Assembly (NCBI GenBank): GCA_949130495.1
Contig: OX422215.1
Span: 14,175,302 to 14,239,301 of the forward strand
Direction: 5' to 3'
From: Sambucus nigra
Lineage: Eukaryota > Streptophyta > Magnoliopsida > Dipsacales > Adoxaceae
DNA length: 64,000 bases
The notes under the pieces are model-generated. The model was not told where the DNA came from, did not search any database, and worked only from the letters and a program-made list of their open reading frames with translations. The position numbers and the translations under genes were made by a program. Of the stretch, positions 35,913 to 47,756 are shown piece by piece. Each line of letters starts with the position of its first letter. Positions within the stretch are counted from its first letter, which is position 1.

Positions 35913-36692
35913 AAATTTTTTATGAAACCTAAAGGTTATCTACTCGGCCTTAACCGACCTAAAGTGAGTCGACCACAAATGACTTGATATGAGTAGCATG
36001 TAACTCATCATCTAATCACCCTGTATTGAATTGAAGAGTTCGTGAAAGAGGTCTTGGTGTCTTTCTATTATACCCATATAATCCCAAGGATGAATAAAAT
36101 CCAAACACCAAGAGAATTAATAATGTGTTCTGCCCACTCCAAAATGAGGTCGGCTCGGTGATAATTTTCTCGGCCTACTTACTTGACAGTTGTCCCATCC
36201 TTATAAATAAAGTTGGACACACTATACATTCCTGTGGGTTCCTACATATTGAATATCCCTCATTGATCACGTGGGGATAATAATGGTGTGATTGTTTTGA
36301 ATTAGTGATCCACGCGCCTATCCATGATGTCAGTCCATGATCTAAAGCATATTAGTTTGTTATGCTGATTAACATGTAAATTCAAGTGTAATTGTCCGAT
36401 TTATAAGGGCAGTCCACATGTCTTCTCTATATTCTCCATGAATCATCTATAAATATGGCGCGAATCCACTTAAGAAGGGAACTCTGCCTGTAATCCTCTT
36501 AATTATCGAGCTGTAAGAGCAAGTCTAATTGTAATTTTGGCCATAGTGCAATAAAAGCCTAACAACACTGTAGACGTAGGTTTTCTTGAGGGTCGAACCA
36601 CGTAAAACTCATTGTGTTTTCTCTATATCTTATCCCCATTCTCTATTACTGATTTCTCTTTCTATCGATTAATCAACTATTTGTAGCCTTCA
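35913..36692 (+). repeat. 3' LTR remnant, probably of element A
   Basis: Promoter-like: TATAAATAT at 36448-36456, then about 120 bases later GGTCGAACCACGTAAA (36591-36606), a stretch that in plant Tat LTRs lies just downstream of the R region. It ends near GTAGCCTTCA (36692). The start of the LTR is not clear because element L inserted at or near it. Assigned to element A from order and orientation. Confidence 0.5.
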
Positions 36693-36899
36693 GGGGAACT
36701 ATCTCGATGAATGTAAAGAGAGGATAACTCCTTCTAATTCTCCATAACATAGTTGTATTTTGTGAAAAATTCTACTTAGACACCCATCCCGTGGTCATGA
36801 TTTTCAAAAATCAACCTTATATTGCCTCAATATGCTCACAAAAAGAAGGATAAATTTAAGAAAGAAAGAAATTTGGGCCTGAGGGATGGGGAGCACATC

Positions 36900-37500
36900 T
36901 TCGAAGTGTTGGATAGTTATAATGGCCAAAGCATGACCCTTTAATAAAATCCCAGGAGAAAAGTAAGAAAAGGACTAGAGCATGTCTAAAGTCTTATCAG
37001 CATCACTTGCAGAAGAAATTAGTGAAAGGGATTTACACCCAATATCTAGACCATTTTGGACAATGCTCTCCAAGTCCCTGAAGGGATCCCCTGACGAAGT
37101 GGTGAAAAAAACATACATTCTCAATTCTACAAGAATTTTTACGAAAAGTTTTGGCCTATCTATACTCTCCTCGAGGGGGGAAGCACTATCCAAAGAGCAT
37201 CAATCAATCCCAATTCATTAATGATCATTGTCTAGTCGACGATCAATTTAATTCCATTAAATGATATCCCAGTAAAAGCAAAAAAATCCAAAGGGGTCAT
37301 AGTCATCTTCCCCACTAGAAAATGGAACGTGCTCATTGTATCCCAATAACGCTTGCCTAGAGCCTCAATAATTAGCCCACTCCTCTTAAAATTCTTGACG
37401 ATCAGGCAATCAAACAATGATCCAAATCCCATATCATAAAGAATGGCATGAATGAATGGAGGAGCTCTCACCTAAGCCATTGCAAAATACCCACCAATCC
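36900..37500 (-). pseudogene. plant-mobile-domain-like antisense ORF fragment
   Basis: On the minus strand 37471-37232 reads GLIIEALGKRYWDTMSTFHF followed by GKMTMTPLDFFAFTGISFNG. This is the pattern of the plant mobile domain (LI..L.ERW...T.TFH...GE.T.TL.DV), found in host PMD proteins and in accessory ORFs of Tat elements. A stop at 37230 separates it from a second frame (37193-36975) without known motifs. It is a fragment of about 150 codons. The neighbouring tandem repeat and LTR suggest it is a Tat accessory ORF, antisense to that element. Confidence 0.6.
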
Positions 37501-37584
37501 TCAAAGCTTCCCCCAGTCTATATAAAAGAAGAAACATAAAATTCAAAACATATTAGTTATATGAAAAAGGCAATGTGTATATCT

Positions 37585-38880
37585 AATATTTTGGGGTCAT
37601 ACCATACGTTTACTCTTAATCGCCTACACCTCGGTCCTCATTAATTAGGGTGGATAACTAGTAGTGAGGTGGTCCTTAGTCTCGAAAGACATCATTAAAA
37701 CCCTGCATTTTTACTTCTGATCCCATTTGCAACCTTAAATATAAAGAGGTTGGAATATATTGAATATTTTCTACCAAATTATAAAATCATGGTACCCTAT
37801 ACCCCTACGAATATCTCTCTCTCAGTGTTTGCATCACAATACATTTATACTTAATCACCTAAACCTTGGTTCTCACTAACCATGAAGGATAACCATTCGT
37901 GAGGTGGTCTCAAATTATAAAAGACACCATTAATTCCCAACATTTATACGTATGGTCCCCTTTGAGACCTTAAATAGAAAGATATTGGAATATTTTGAAC
38001 CTTACTAAAACCAAAGCCTAAAATCGAGATACCTTATACCTTTATGGAAATATTTCCCTCTCAGTGTTTAAATCACCATTCGTTCATACTTAATCATTTA
38101 AACTTTGATTCATGCCAAGCATGAAGGATAAGCAATCGTGATGTGTACCTGAATCCTGAAAAATGCCATTGAAAACCCACGTTTCTACCGCTGGCCTCCT
38201 TTATGACCTTAAATAGAAAGTGGTTGGAATATTTTGAATCTTTTCTAAACCCAAAAGTCTTAAATCAGGATACCCTATACTCATATGGGTCTCTCTCCTC
38301 CTAATGTTTGAATCACCATACGCCAACACTTAATCGCCTAAACATCGGTTCCCGTTCATCATGAAGGATAACTAGTTGTGAGGTGGTCCTAAATCCTAAA
38401 AGACACCATTGAAAGTTCACATTTCTATGTCAATTCCCTTTTGTGACCTTAAATAGAAATAGGTTGGAATGTTTTGAATCTTTTTTAAAACTAAATTCTA
38501 AAATCAGGATACCCTATATCACTATAGATTTCTCTCTCTCTCAGAGTGTTTGAATCACCATTTGTTTACACTTAATCATTTAAACCTCGGTTCCCGCCAA
38601 CCAGGAAGGATAAACAATTTTAAAGTGGTCCCAAATCCTATAAGACGCCATCAAAACCCCCGCATTTATACAACTAGTCCCTTTTAGGACATCAAATAGA
38701 AAGAGTTTAGAATATTTGAATCATTGCTAAAAACAAAGTCCAAAATTTGAATACCTTATACCTCGATGGAGCTTTATACCTCTTGGTGTTTGAATCACCA
38801 TACATTCACACTTAATCATCCAATTCTTAGTTTTAGCTAACCAGGAACGATAACCAATCATGAGGTCACCAGAAAGAACC
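37585..38880. repeat. ~240-bp tandem repeat, six units
   Basis: The landmark CTTAATC(A/G)(C/T) recurs at 37617, 37851, 38090, 38330, 38571 and 38811 (spacings 234-241). Each unit holds GAAGGATAAC, GTGAGGTGGTCC, GACACCATT and CCTTAAATAGAAAG. The units differ by many substitutions, so the array is old. The last unit breaks at about 38880. Confidence 0.95.
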
Positions 38881-39229
<349 letters not shown>

Positions 39230-39277
39230 CGTTGTTAGTATTATTATCACTGATATTATTATCATTATTATCTTATC

Positions 39278-39309
<32 letters not shown>

Positions 39310-39808
39310 CTGAGCCCCCTAAATATTATTAATCAGAGGAGAAAAAGCCTCTCCCAGATGGCAACTGAGCAAACTTAGATACAAGAAAGAAACTGGAAAC
39401 TTAAAAAAGCAATAAAAAAGTCCCATTACAAGGGAAAAGGAAAATTATTTGAAAGAAGATCTAATGTAGCAACATCCCATCTTGTCCATCTTATAAGCTC
39501 CTTGAGATATCTTTGGAAGATCCGAGAAATTGTTGAAGATTGAAGATGAATGAATATTAACCCCATAATTAGCAAGACTATCTGCAACCATATTTGATTC
39601 CCTGAAGCAGTGAACTAAAGAACTTTTGGTATTGATGAGGTTCTCTTTGATTTCTTCCACACATTTAATAAGCTTCCAAGGCGGTTTCCAGTTTCGATTA
39701 ATCAGATTCACCACATAAGAAGAATCAGATTCAATCACCACTTCCTCAAGATTGTGTTCCAAGCAAAGATTTGATCCCAACCATAGACTTTTGATTTCCA
39801 CAAATGAA
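39278..39808 (-). mobile_element. 5'-truncated L1-like LINE with RNase H domain
   Basis: On the minus strand a 118-codon frame (39801-39445) matches the C-terminal RNase H of plant LINEs: SLWLGSNLCLEHNLEEVVIE, SDSSYVVNLINRNWK, HCFRESNMVADSLANYG and a Y..DK.G segment. Downstream on that strand is a 3' UTR with GGGGGCTCAGTCCCTC, then a 23-base poly(A) (T-run 39278-39300). The left part of the domain and all of the RT are missing, the usual result of incomplete reverse transcription. No clear target duplication; the 3' end abuts ATT-rich DNA. Confidence 0.85.
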
Positions 39809-41179
39809 TTAGAATATATATCATCATTGCATTTCCCTCTTTGTTATTACCACCAGCCTAATCTTAACATCCATTGTTATTATCATTTCATCATAACATT
39901 TTCATAAAATATATACATATATATACTTATGATCGATCATATGTAAACGTGCACATCTCATATTTTCTAGGTTCACACCCTATTTTTACATGAAAAACAA
40001 ATCTTATTGACATTAGGGTTCGGGTTGTGATTTTACACTATATATATAACAAGCATGCAAGCATACGATAGGACTCCAAAAATGTGCGTCATAAAACGTA
40101 AAGCTTACCTGTGGAGAGTCATCAGGACCCACCCCCAACACTCGGTGAGAATCGTACTCTTACAGGATCACCTCGGTGTCCGTAATATCTATAAGAATAG
40201 GAGCCTTATACGCCAACACCCATGCCATGGTAATAAAATACTTACCCCTCCAATTTTCACCCTCCTAATCACTTAGATGTTAGGAAACCCCTTACGTTCC
40301 CTCGGTCTTAGAACAAGAATATCTAACCATTTTTCGACATCATCTGCCACCACTGGCTCAACCACCGTATCAACTCCCCCATGACCCCCACGATTATATC
40401 CACAACTAGAAAGTACTGCTCTGTAACAACAATGGGCTGGTGTGGGTCCACGGTTAAGATAAAAAGTCTAATAAACACCATAGAGTAGTCGAACACTTGG
40501 AGAGAAATACAAAAAATTGAGAAGATAGAGAGAGTGGATAGGAAATTGAGAAAGAGAGCACTGCCATTCGAATTGATAGGTTTAGGCAACTAGAATGGTT
40601 ACTCGATTGGCTATTCATTTCCAACAATTGGACAATCGGCTAACCTATTCCTTTTTACCCTTCAAGTAATTGTCTAAACCCTAAAATTTTTCCAAAAATC
40701 CCACTATCCTCCCTAAACTTTCAAACCACCACCCGTAACCCTAAAATAAAATATAAAAAAACTATTTTGTTTGGCTCTTATTTCGATGAAGAGTATCGGT
40801 TCATGCACACTCTTAGTCGATAACCTTGGTGGAAACCTCCATTTTCACTTAAGGTCCCGACATGCTTCATCTTTTTCCAAATAAACCCTGGACATATACC
40901 TTGGGAGAAATCCCGAGAAAACATTTCTTTCAAAACTTACACTAAAGTTTTGAGTGTAAAAAACACAAGAAAACTGAGTATAAGAGGCCCAAGTATAAAT
41001 AAATAAAAATAAAAAACTTACTTAATCCATCAAAACAACCAATAAACATTCCCTCTAGAGCCTTTATCCGATCGGCTAAAGACTTCCTCGATAATAGTCG
41101 ATCGGTCAAAGGCTTTAGGCGATCATCCAAAGCCCTCTGACAGAGATCTTATCCAAATATTTTCTTGGTCATTAATAAA
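39809..41179. other. unresolved repetitive sequence, possibly the U3 part of LTR-1
   Basis: No gene seen. Short frames (40055-40276, 40323-40589) match nothing. Position upstream of the promoter of LTR-1 suggests it may be the U3 of that LTR, but I see no colinear match in LTR-2, whose U3 is different. Confidence 0.4.
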
Positions 41180-43689
41180 AAGTCAATGGACCTAAACCTT
41201 TAGTCGAATGGATAAACCTCCCTCCAAAACCCCTATAAATAGAGGTCCTCATCCACTATTTCAAGGCATCCCACTTTGAATCCAGAGATGAAAACCAAAC
41301 ATTGATTCATTTTTTGAAATTTCTTAATCTCGAAGTGCCCGAGATGAGATACTCGAGCTCATTTTTTGAGAAGTCCCGAAGGGCTCGTACTTCAGAAAAA
41401 AGTCTCCTCTGAGAGAAAAATAGTTAAATCCCTGTAAAATTATGAAAAAGTTAACACTTCTAATCGAAGCTCTACTCAACTGATAAGCACTAAAAAACAG
41501 GCTTTCTCCCAAAGGAAAAAGTCGACTTCCACTATAAGGGTAAAGAACATATGCCCAAATTTCGGGGCAACACCTCCACATATATATTATTATAAACTGT
41601 GGATGCTTGTGCACCCTCTCTAATCCAGCCCGTTTAGGGGATGAAGTCTGCAATTTATAGCGTTTATAAATTTGTTTAAGCGTAGTTTTTAACCTAGCAC
41701 CTCCACTTGTGTCACAAATTGATATACTCATATGCGAAATAAAAAAAAATAAAATACCATGATTTTAAATTAAAAACATGAAAACATACTTTTCAAAAAT
41801 ACGTTCTCACGAAATGAAAACATACTTTTCAAAAACATGTTCTCAGGAAAGTGATATTGAGTTGCGTTCAGTACGAAATTTTTGTAGGCCAAAATCTAAA
41901 ATTCATCTACGCTCACTACTTTTTAAAGGCAACAAAGTTCGTCTGAGCATGACACCCTGAATATATGTTTTCTTTTTAACACCTTTTAAAAATATGAATT
42001 TGATCAACGCAATATAATAGAATATAAATATATTAACCCGGCACAATAAAAGTGCTATATTAAGGACTAGGTGATATAAATATCGCATGGCTATACCTTG
42101 TATACCCGCTATAGCTTTGCCTACACCTGTAAATATACCCTGTTGAACAAATGATGTTGGATTTGATCCCAAATCTCCTTAGGTATATAAGTGATACACA
42201 AAGCTAAAATCGTGAAGCCCAAACATCATAATGCATCTTTAGGCTTAATATTTCCTAGGGATGCCCCCATCTGTAGTCCGACACCTTTATATATATTAAA
42301 CCTCACTTGAGTGAACTCTGTTACCTTTGATCCCAACTCTCCTTGGGTACATAGGTGCTATACTGAGCTAAACTCTTTAAGAGTAACCCTTATAATACAT
42401 CCCATGATGTATTATATATTAAAAATGCCTCCATCCCCAATCTTAACTTTCCCAACTTCTACTTCTACCTTCCCAGTCGATGGATGTTTAACACATGGAA
42501 TCCTTTACATTACACCCTCAAACTAGTTTGAATGATCATGCCTTCTGGCTAGTAACCACCCTACTATTATAAGATAATGTGCCAATATTAGGCATCTTCG
42601 GGTCTACTCTTATTCTAATATTCCATACACAAGCCCTCCCCTTTTGAAACCAAGTCCTAAACTTGCACACATACCACGTTTGAACACGTGTTACAACTGA
42701 ACTATGTAAGCTTTGGTTTCAAGTCCTCTTGGGTATGTATGCATAATAACGAGCATTGTTTCATAGAATGATCCTCGACAATATATCTCTTGTTATAATG
42801 TCTCCGTTGAAATGCATCCATCTCTTAACTTTTACCCCTTACAAGTAAATAACTGAAATGAGATATTAAACTATCTCAAGGTAGAACCTGATAAACATAT
42901 ACCTACATATAAATGTGCAAACACGTATATACTAATCACAATAGAGATTCACCCATCCCTTACCTTTATATCTCTCCTTAAACCCCTAATGAAATATCAA
43001 ACTATCTCAAAAGTCGACCTTTCTCGCACACACATATTAACCATAATGCTCATATGTTATACAAATAAAAGCACATAGTTATACAAAAGGAATCTTGTGC
43101 CTATATTGGTTAATGTGATGTTATTATGACCCTCACTTATATTATTTTCCAACGCTATCACCAATATACATTTTTTTAAGGGATCCTCACGCTAAGGTCT
43201 CTAAACAAGTTATAAAATAATTTAAAAGTAATAAATCAATATAAAGAGCAATAACAAGCACAGAATTAATGAAGAAAACAGAACAAATAGGGTTCCTAAC
43301 ACCTTCCCCATTCATAACTCGATTCTTAAACCCGTATAACAAGAATATTTGGACTCATCGCAGACTTTAAATCCTGCTTTAGGATTGTCCTTAAAGGGAT
43401 AGCCCAAATATTTTTATTTATGTTTATATAAAACCAATTAGCGACTCTGAACAACCGGTGAACCCCCTTTCTTCTTCATGAAGGCCAAAACTACCGAAGG
43501 GGTGTGCACCAAACCTGGTCATGTCATCAAACAAAATCCAAGGGATACATTATTGACCCGACATCAAACTAATAACCCTACCTCGAGGGGGAATGGCAAA
43601 AGGAGGAGTTAAGCACTCCTCGCATCCCCGTGATGAAGTTCCCCCCGAGTACAACATCACGCGAAGCTCACTCGAGGCCAACAATACCA
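41180..43689 (+). repeat. Ogre/Tat-type LTR (LTR-1), left boundary uncertain
   Basis: TATA box TATAAATA at 41234-41241, then blocks that align in order with LTR-2: AGTCTCCTC near 41400, AACACTTCTAATCGAAGCTC near 41450, CACTATAAGGGTAAAGAAC near 41530, CAATTTATAGCGTTTATAAA near 41650, GATCCCAA.TCTCCTTGGGTA near 42330, and GAGTACAACATCACG near 43655. It ends TACCA at 43689. No primer site follows, so it reads as a 3' LTR of something to the left, or a solo LTR. Internal ~160-bp subrepeats (around 42160, 42330 and 42720) lie in the U5 part. Confidence 0.65.
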
Positions 43690-44039
43690 CTTTAAACTAT
43701 ATCAAAAGATTCCTAAATGAGTGGGCCAATGACATAGCTTAAGAGGATTCATGATTCAAGCCTGATGAGATCTTAAAAGTAAGGTAGAAGTTAAACTCTG
43801 TCACTAACTTATTATCTTTGCTCCAAAATATATCGCCCTTAATGGAAATCAATAATATTGATGTTTATAATGAGTGGAGAATACCTATAATATAATGTTT
43901 AATAGAGCCTAACATTAAGTCTAACAAAGTTGTTAAGGTGAGATATATAACTATATAATGTATGCTAACAAACTATTCAAAACAAATGTTGATGGCATGA
44001 TTTTGGAATTCTATAGTAGAGAGGCAGGCCTAACATCAA

Positions 44040-45115
44040 TAACTCAAGTCAATGAAGGATAGTGTGGAGCACGAAAAGGATGAATCAAAATGATATGGTT
44101 TCTAAGAACGCACGGATATTTTTGGCCAACTATTCAAAAGGAGATTATTGAAATTGATAAAGGGTGCAAAAAATGCAAACAACATAGCCCCATAAAGAAT
44201 TTAAAATCGATGGATCTTCAATATGTGGTGAAACCATTGTCATTTAGAGAATGGGAAATGGATATGATTGGTAACATATATCATTTTTACTCAAAACTAA
44301 ATGATTTCATAATTGTAGAAACAAAATATTTCATCGAATGGGTGGAAGCTAAACCTTTCAAATCTTTGACCCTAAGTGAAGTGGTTAACTTCGAACGAGA
44401 CATTATTTAAATGTTTAGGATTCCCCAAACTATCACTACATATAATGCAAGCATTTTCAAAGTAGATATGGACTAGAATTTACCTCAAGGATAGGTATTA
44501 CCTTTTTCTCAATACTATGCCCAATCAAATGGAAAAACAAAGGCTACAAACAAAATTATGCATATACTTTATGCATGGTCATTAAAAAGCATTGTGGGGA
44601 TTGGCCAAATTTTTTACTAGAAGTATTATGGGCATATAATACCTCCAAAAGGTCGAGCATATGGGTAAATCCCTATGCTTTGATATATGGGAATGATGTT
44701 ATACTATTACTTGAAAGCACCTTTAATTAAGTAAGGGTTGCAGCTAAAAATGAGTTGACAATTGAGGGGTATGATTAATCAATGTACATGGAGTAAGAAA
44801 ATATATGAAGAATGTCAACGATTTCAACAATATTTTAGTTGAAGAGAAAAACATAGAGGGAAGCTATAATAAAATGGTAAAAAGAGAACAAGAAATGAAG
44901 GGGACCTAGTATGGAATGCAATATTCCCACTTAGATTAAAAGACATACCCTTCGAGAAGCGATATCCTAAATGGGAAGGTCTGTTTCAAATCCAGAATGT
45001 ATTTAAAGTTAGAACAAACCATCTCAAACATTTTAATGACACTATTCATATAAGAAAACCCAAAAGCGATTTTCTAAAACAATATTATCCTATGATATGG
45101 GAGAAAAGAAAATAA
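44040..45115 (+). pseudogene. Tat/Ogre integrase fragment (element F)
   Basis: Open stretch 44090-44410 (106 codons): HGYFWPTIQKE, a CKKCKQH zinc-binding pair, then FREWEMDMIGNIY with the first catalytic D (44261-44263), and KYFIEWVEAKPF. In the same frame the second D is replaced by Y (44441-44443) and the E by K (44540-44542). Later parts show a decayed C-terminal region near 44900-45010. No gag, protease or RT precedes it before LTR-1, so the 5' internal part is missing. Element orientation is plus. Confidence 0.75.
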
Positions 45116-45169
45116 AATAAATCCAGTAAAAAGAAACTTACATTCATTCACTATTAAAATCGTAGATTA

Positions 45170-45850
45170 CAAAAGACCTAAAATCAAAATCTTTGTTCTG
45201 CACTTTTAAGCTTACTATCTACAGAGAACGAAATTTGAGTAGTAAAACTTAGAATTCTGACACCATGAGGTCCAACTTGGAAGATAGATCATTAACCTCC
45301 TCCTCAGCTCTGGGAAATTTAGTGTTAACTTTGGACAACTTCTAAGTATGTTCTCTCTCCAACAAAGCAGTACTTCTACTCCTCTTAAATTTGACAGTCT
45401 TAATAAAGCAGAAGCTTTAGATTTTTGAAAAGACACCAAATCCTAATCTTCTGCCAAAATAAACTCTTATTTCCAAGCCTAGGCCAATAAAGACAAGTAG
45501 CCATGCATTGAGAATGTGAACTTAATTATTTCTTGACCAAAATGTGCATCAATATATCCAATCCTAGACAAGTTTTCGAAGTTCAATTAAAATTCAAAAG
45601 AAAAGTCAAAATTAGTAAATGAGTTCCAAAGATAGAATATAATCAAATTGCATCATTGGATCATAAGGTTTAGTCCTTATTAAAGCACTTATTTAATGTT
45701 CCAACTCAGTGCAAAAAGTAAATATTGTGGAAGAGGAATAACCTTGGGAGAGGAGTTATTTCAATCCCTATTGCAAACGAGCCAATTCTTGTGAAAACAT
45801 AAAATCATCAATAATAGGAGATGGTGGAATTCAAGATTCAATATTATTTC
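45170..45850 (-). pseudogene. antisense accessory ORF remnant of element F
   Basis: Minus-strand pieces around 45440-45220 form an E/K/L-rich, coiled-coil-like stretch (KFPRAEEEVNDLSSKLDLM), like the C-terminal part of the antisense ORF of element A (12786-12250). The N-terminal part is not recognisable. The position directly after the integrase, in antisense, is the same as in element A. Frame 45439-45215 is out of phase with part of this. Confidence 0.45.
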
Positions 45851-46215
45851 AGTATATTAACTTTTCAATAGTATGTCATTGAGTTTACATATACTTTAAG
45901 TTGTTTTATTTCGATTCCTTTACAGTCATTGCACTTAAATTTCCTTATCGCTCTTAATTTCCCTTTATTTCAATTATATCTTCAATTTCTTCTCTTCAAG
46001 ATGATTTTAATCCCTTTGGTTTTTAGTCATCTCATAATAAAGATTAGTATAATATAATAAATATATCACTTCACAAAAAATATTTTTAATTGAAGCATTC
46101 GAACAAAGCACAATTGTCTAATTAAATTTTGGGGCTAGAAATATTTCTTTGGAAAAACCCAAAATCTTGCCTACCACACGCTCATAAAATTAAATTTCAT
46201 ACTAAAAGTTAAAAT

Positions 46216-47399
46216 TCAGTTTAACACCCCGTATTTTCCACATTTCAGGTAGCTAAGCCTCAACGCCGAAGATAGGGAGCGTTAAAATAATTTATATCAT
46301 TATCAGCATCATGATGATAAGAAAATACTGTAATGCATTTAAACCATCCACAATATGCGATGAAATAAAATAATATATATTGAATAAACGAAATGTTTCC
46401 ACACCCATGATAAGTAAATAAAAAGGGTCTCAATTGTCACTAATAATCTCAAATGAAATAAATAAATAAAATAGGACAAACATGATCTGTAAAAATATCT
46501 TAATGAAAAGAGTCTGAACTGAAATAACTAAATGATATAACAACCTAAACGAGGAATGGAAACTAAATGGAATGTAGAAGTTGCAAGTCTGACTACTCAA
46601 CCCTGATTCTCTTACCTATTAACACCTGGGAAAGATCTTTATAATATTTTGGGTCAGAGCCCAAAATTTTCAAAAAATAACTTATTATATCAATTTTGTA
46701 ATAATTATAAGACTCATAAGTGAAATGAACTACATGAATGTCCCATACTAAGGAATTATACCCCTAACATAAATGAAATGAACTATACGAGTGTCCCATA
46801 CCAAGGCATAATTAATACTAATAAGTCTCAACTACTTGTCCATTTAGTAAACTATTTTTATATCTTGTAACTATTTTGCAATGTTACATATGTAACTAAT
46901 AAAACTCAAAATTATCCTCATGAATGTCACACAAACCATAATATACACAAGATATCATAAAACACACAATATTATGACATGTTATATTTAAATAACACGT
47001 CCGTCATGGGAATATAAAATACGATTCTAAGTCTCATAAACCACACGAAAGCTTCAACCGTCAGTGACCTTCTCATGCCTCTACAGGTAAATCTGTAGGA
47101 GTCCCATACCTAATGGATTTAAAGCATGTACACACATAAGATTAGGGTATCACCATGTAGTCATATCATCTCGTGTCGGCACCCCATTTTACAATCAGGG
47201 TGTGGCTTGTTTTACCTTACCCGATAAAATACCTTAAACCTAGCCTCATCAAAATCCCGGAAGTAAATTACCCCAAAGGGAAACCAAAGGGAACAAATCT
47301 CCACAAAATAAAACATACAGGGGTCAATTTGTAAAAGGAACCAAAATAGAAAAGGCCTAAAATCTCTCTCTGAAACCTTCTACCAATTGGCTTAAAGCC
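46216..47399 (-). repeat. probable truncated LTR fragment of the S2/D superfamily
   Basis: Begins TTTAACACCCCGTATTTTCC, like TGTGACACCCCGCC in S2 and D. It then shows a colinear block ACACCTGGGAAAGATCTTTA, GTCAGAGCCCAAAATTTTC that matches the ACACCTGAAAGGTTTT, GTTAGAACCCAAAATATTTT of D. No other end or target duplication found. Alternatively it is the U3 of LTR-2. No gene. Confidence 0.4.
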
Positions 47400-47756
47400 C
47401 AAGGGACCTTCAATAGTTCGGTTAAATAGGCCTTCTCTCATTCAGTCATCACCTTCCCCGCTAATCATTACCAAGTCCCGTGAATATAACCTCATCCTTC
47501 CGCGTGTCACTCTTTCCAAAATCAACATCCAAGGACTATTTATCATTTGATCTAAGGCTTCACCTGGACCCGTATAAAAAGAGGACCTCGCTAACCTTGA
47601 AACACACACCAAAACCCGACCTCAATCCAATCTTTTCACTTTATTCTCCCATGGCAAAGTTAGTGCTTTCAAAAAGTCTCTTTAGGTTTGAAAGAGGTTC
47701 ACACTTATAAAAAGTCTCCTCCGAACGGAAAATAGAGGCTAACCTCTTTGTGTATT
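47400..47756 (+). repeat. Ogre/Tat-type LTR-2, part before element D
   Basis: TATA-like TATAAAAA at 47573-47580, then AAGTCTCCTCCGAACGGAAAATAG (47712-47735), which matches LTR-1 near 41400. It is cut at 47756 by element D, with target duplication GTATT at 47752-47756, and resumes at 57435. The left boundary is not resolved. Confidence 0.65.
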
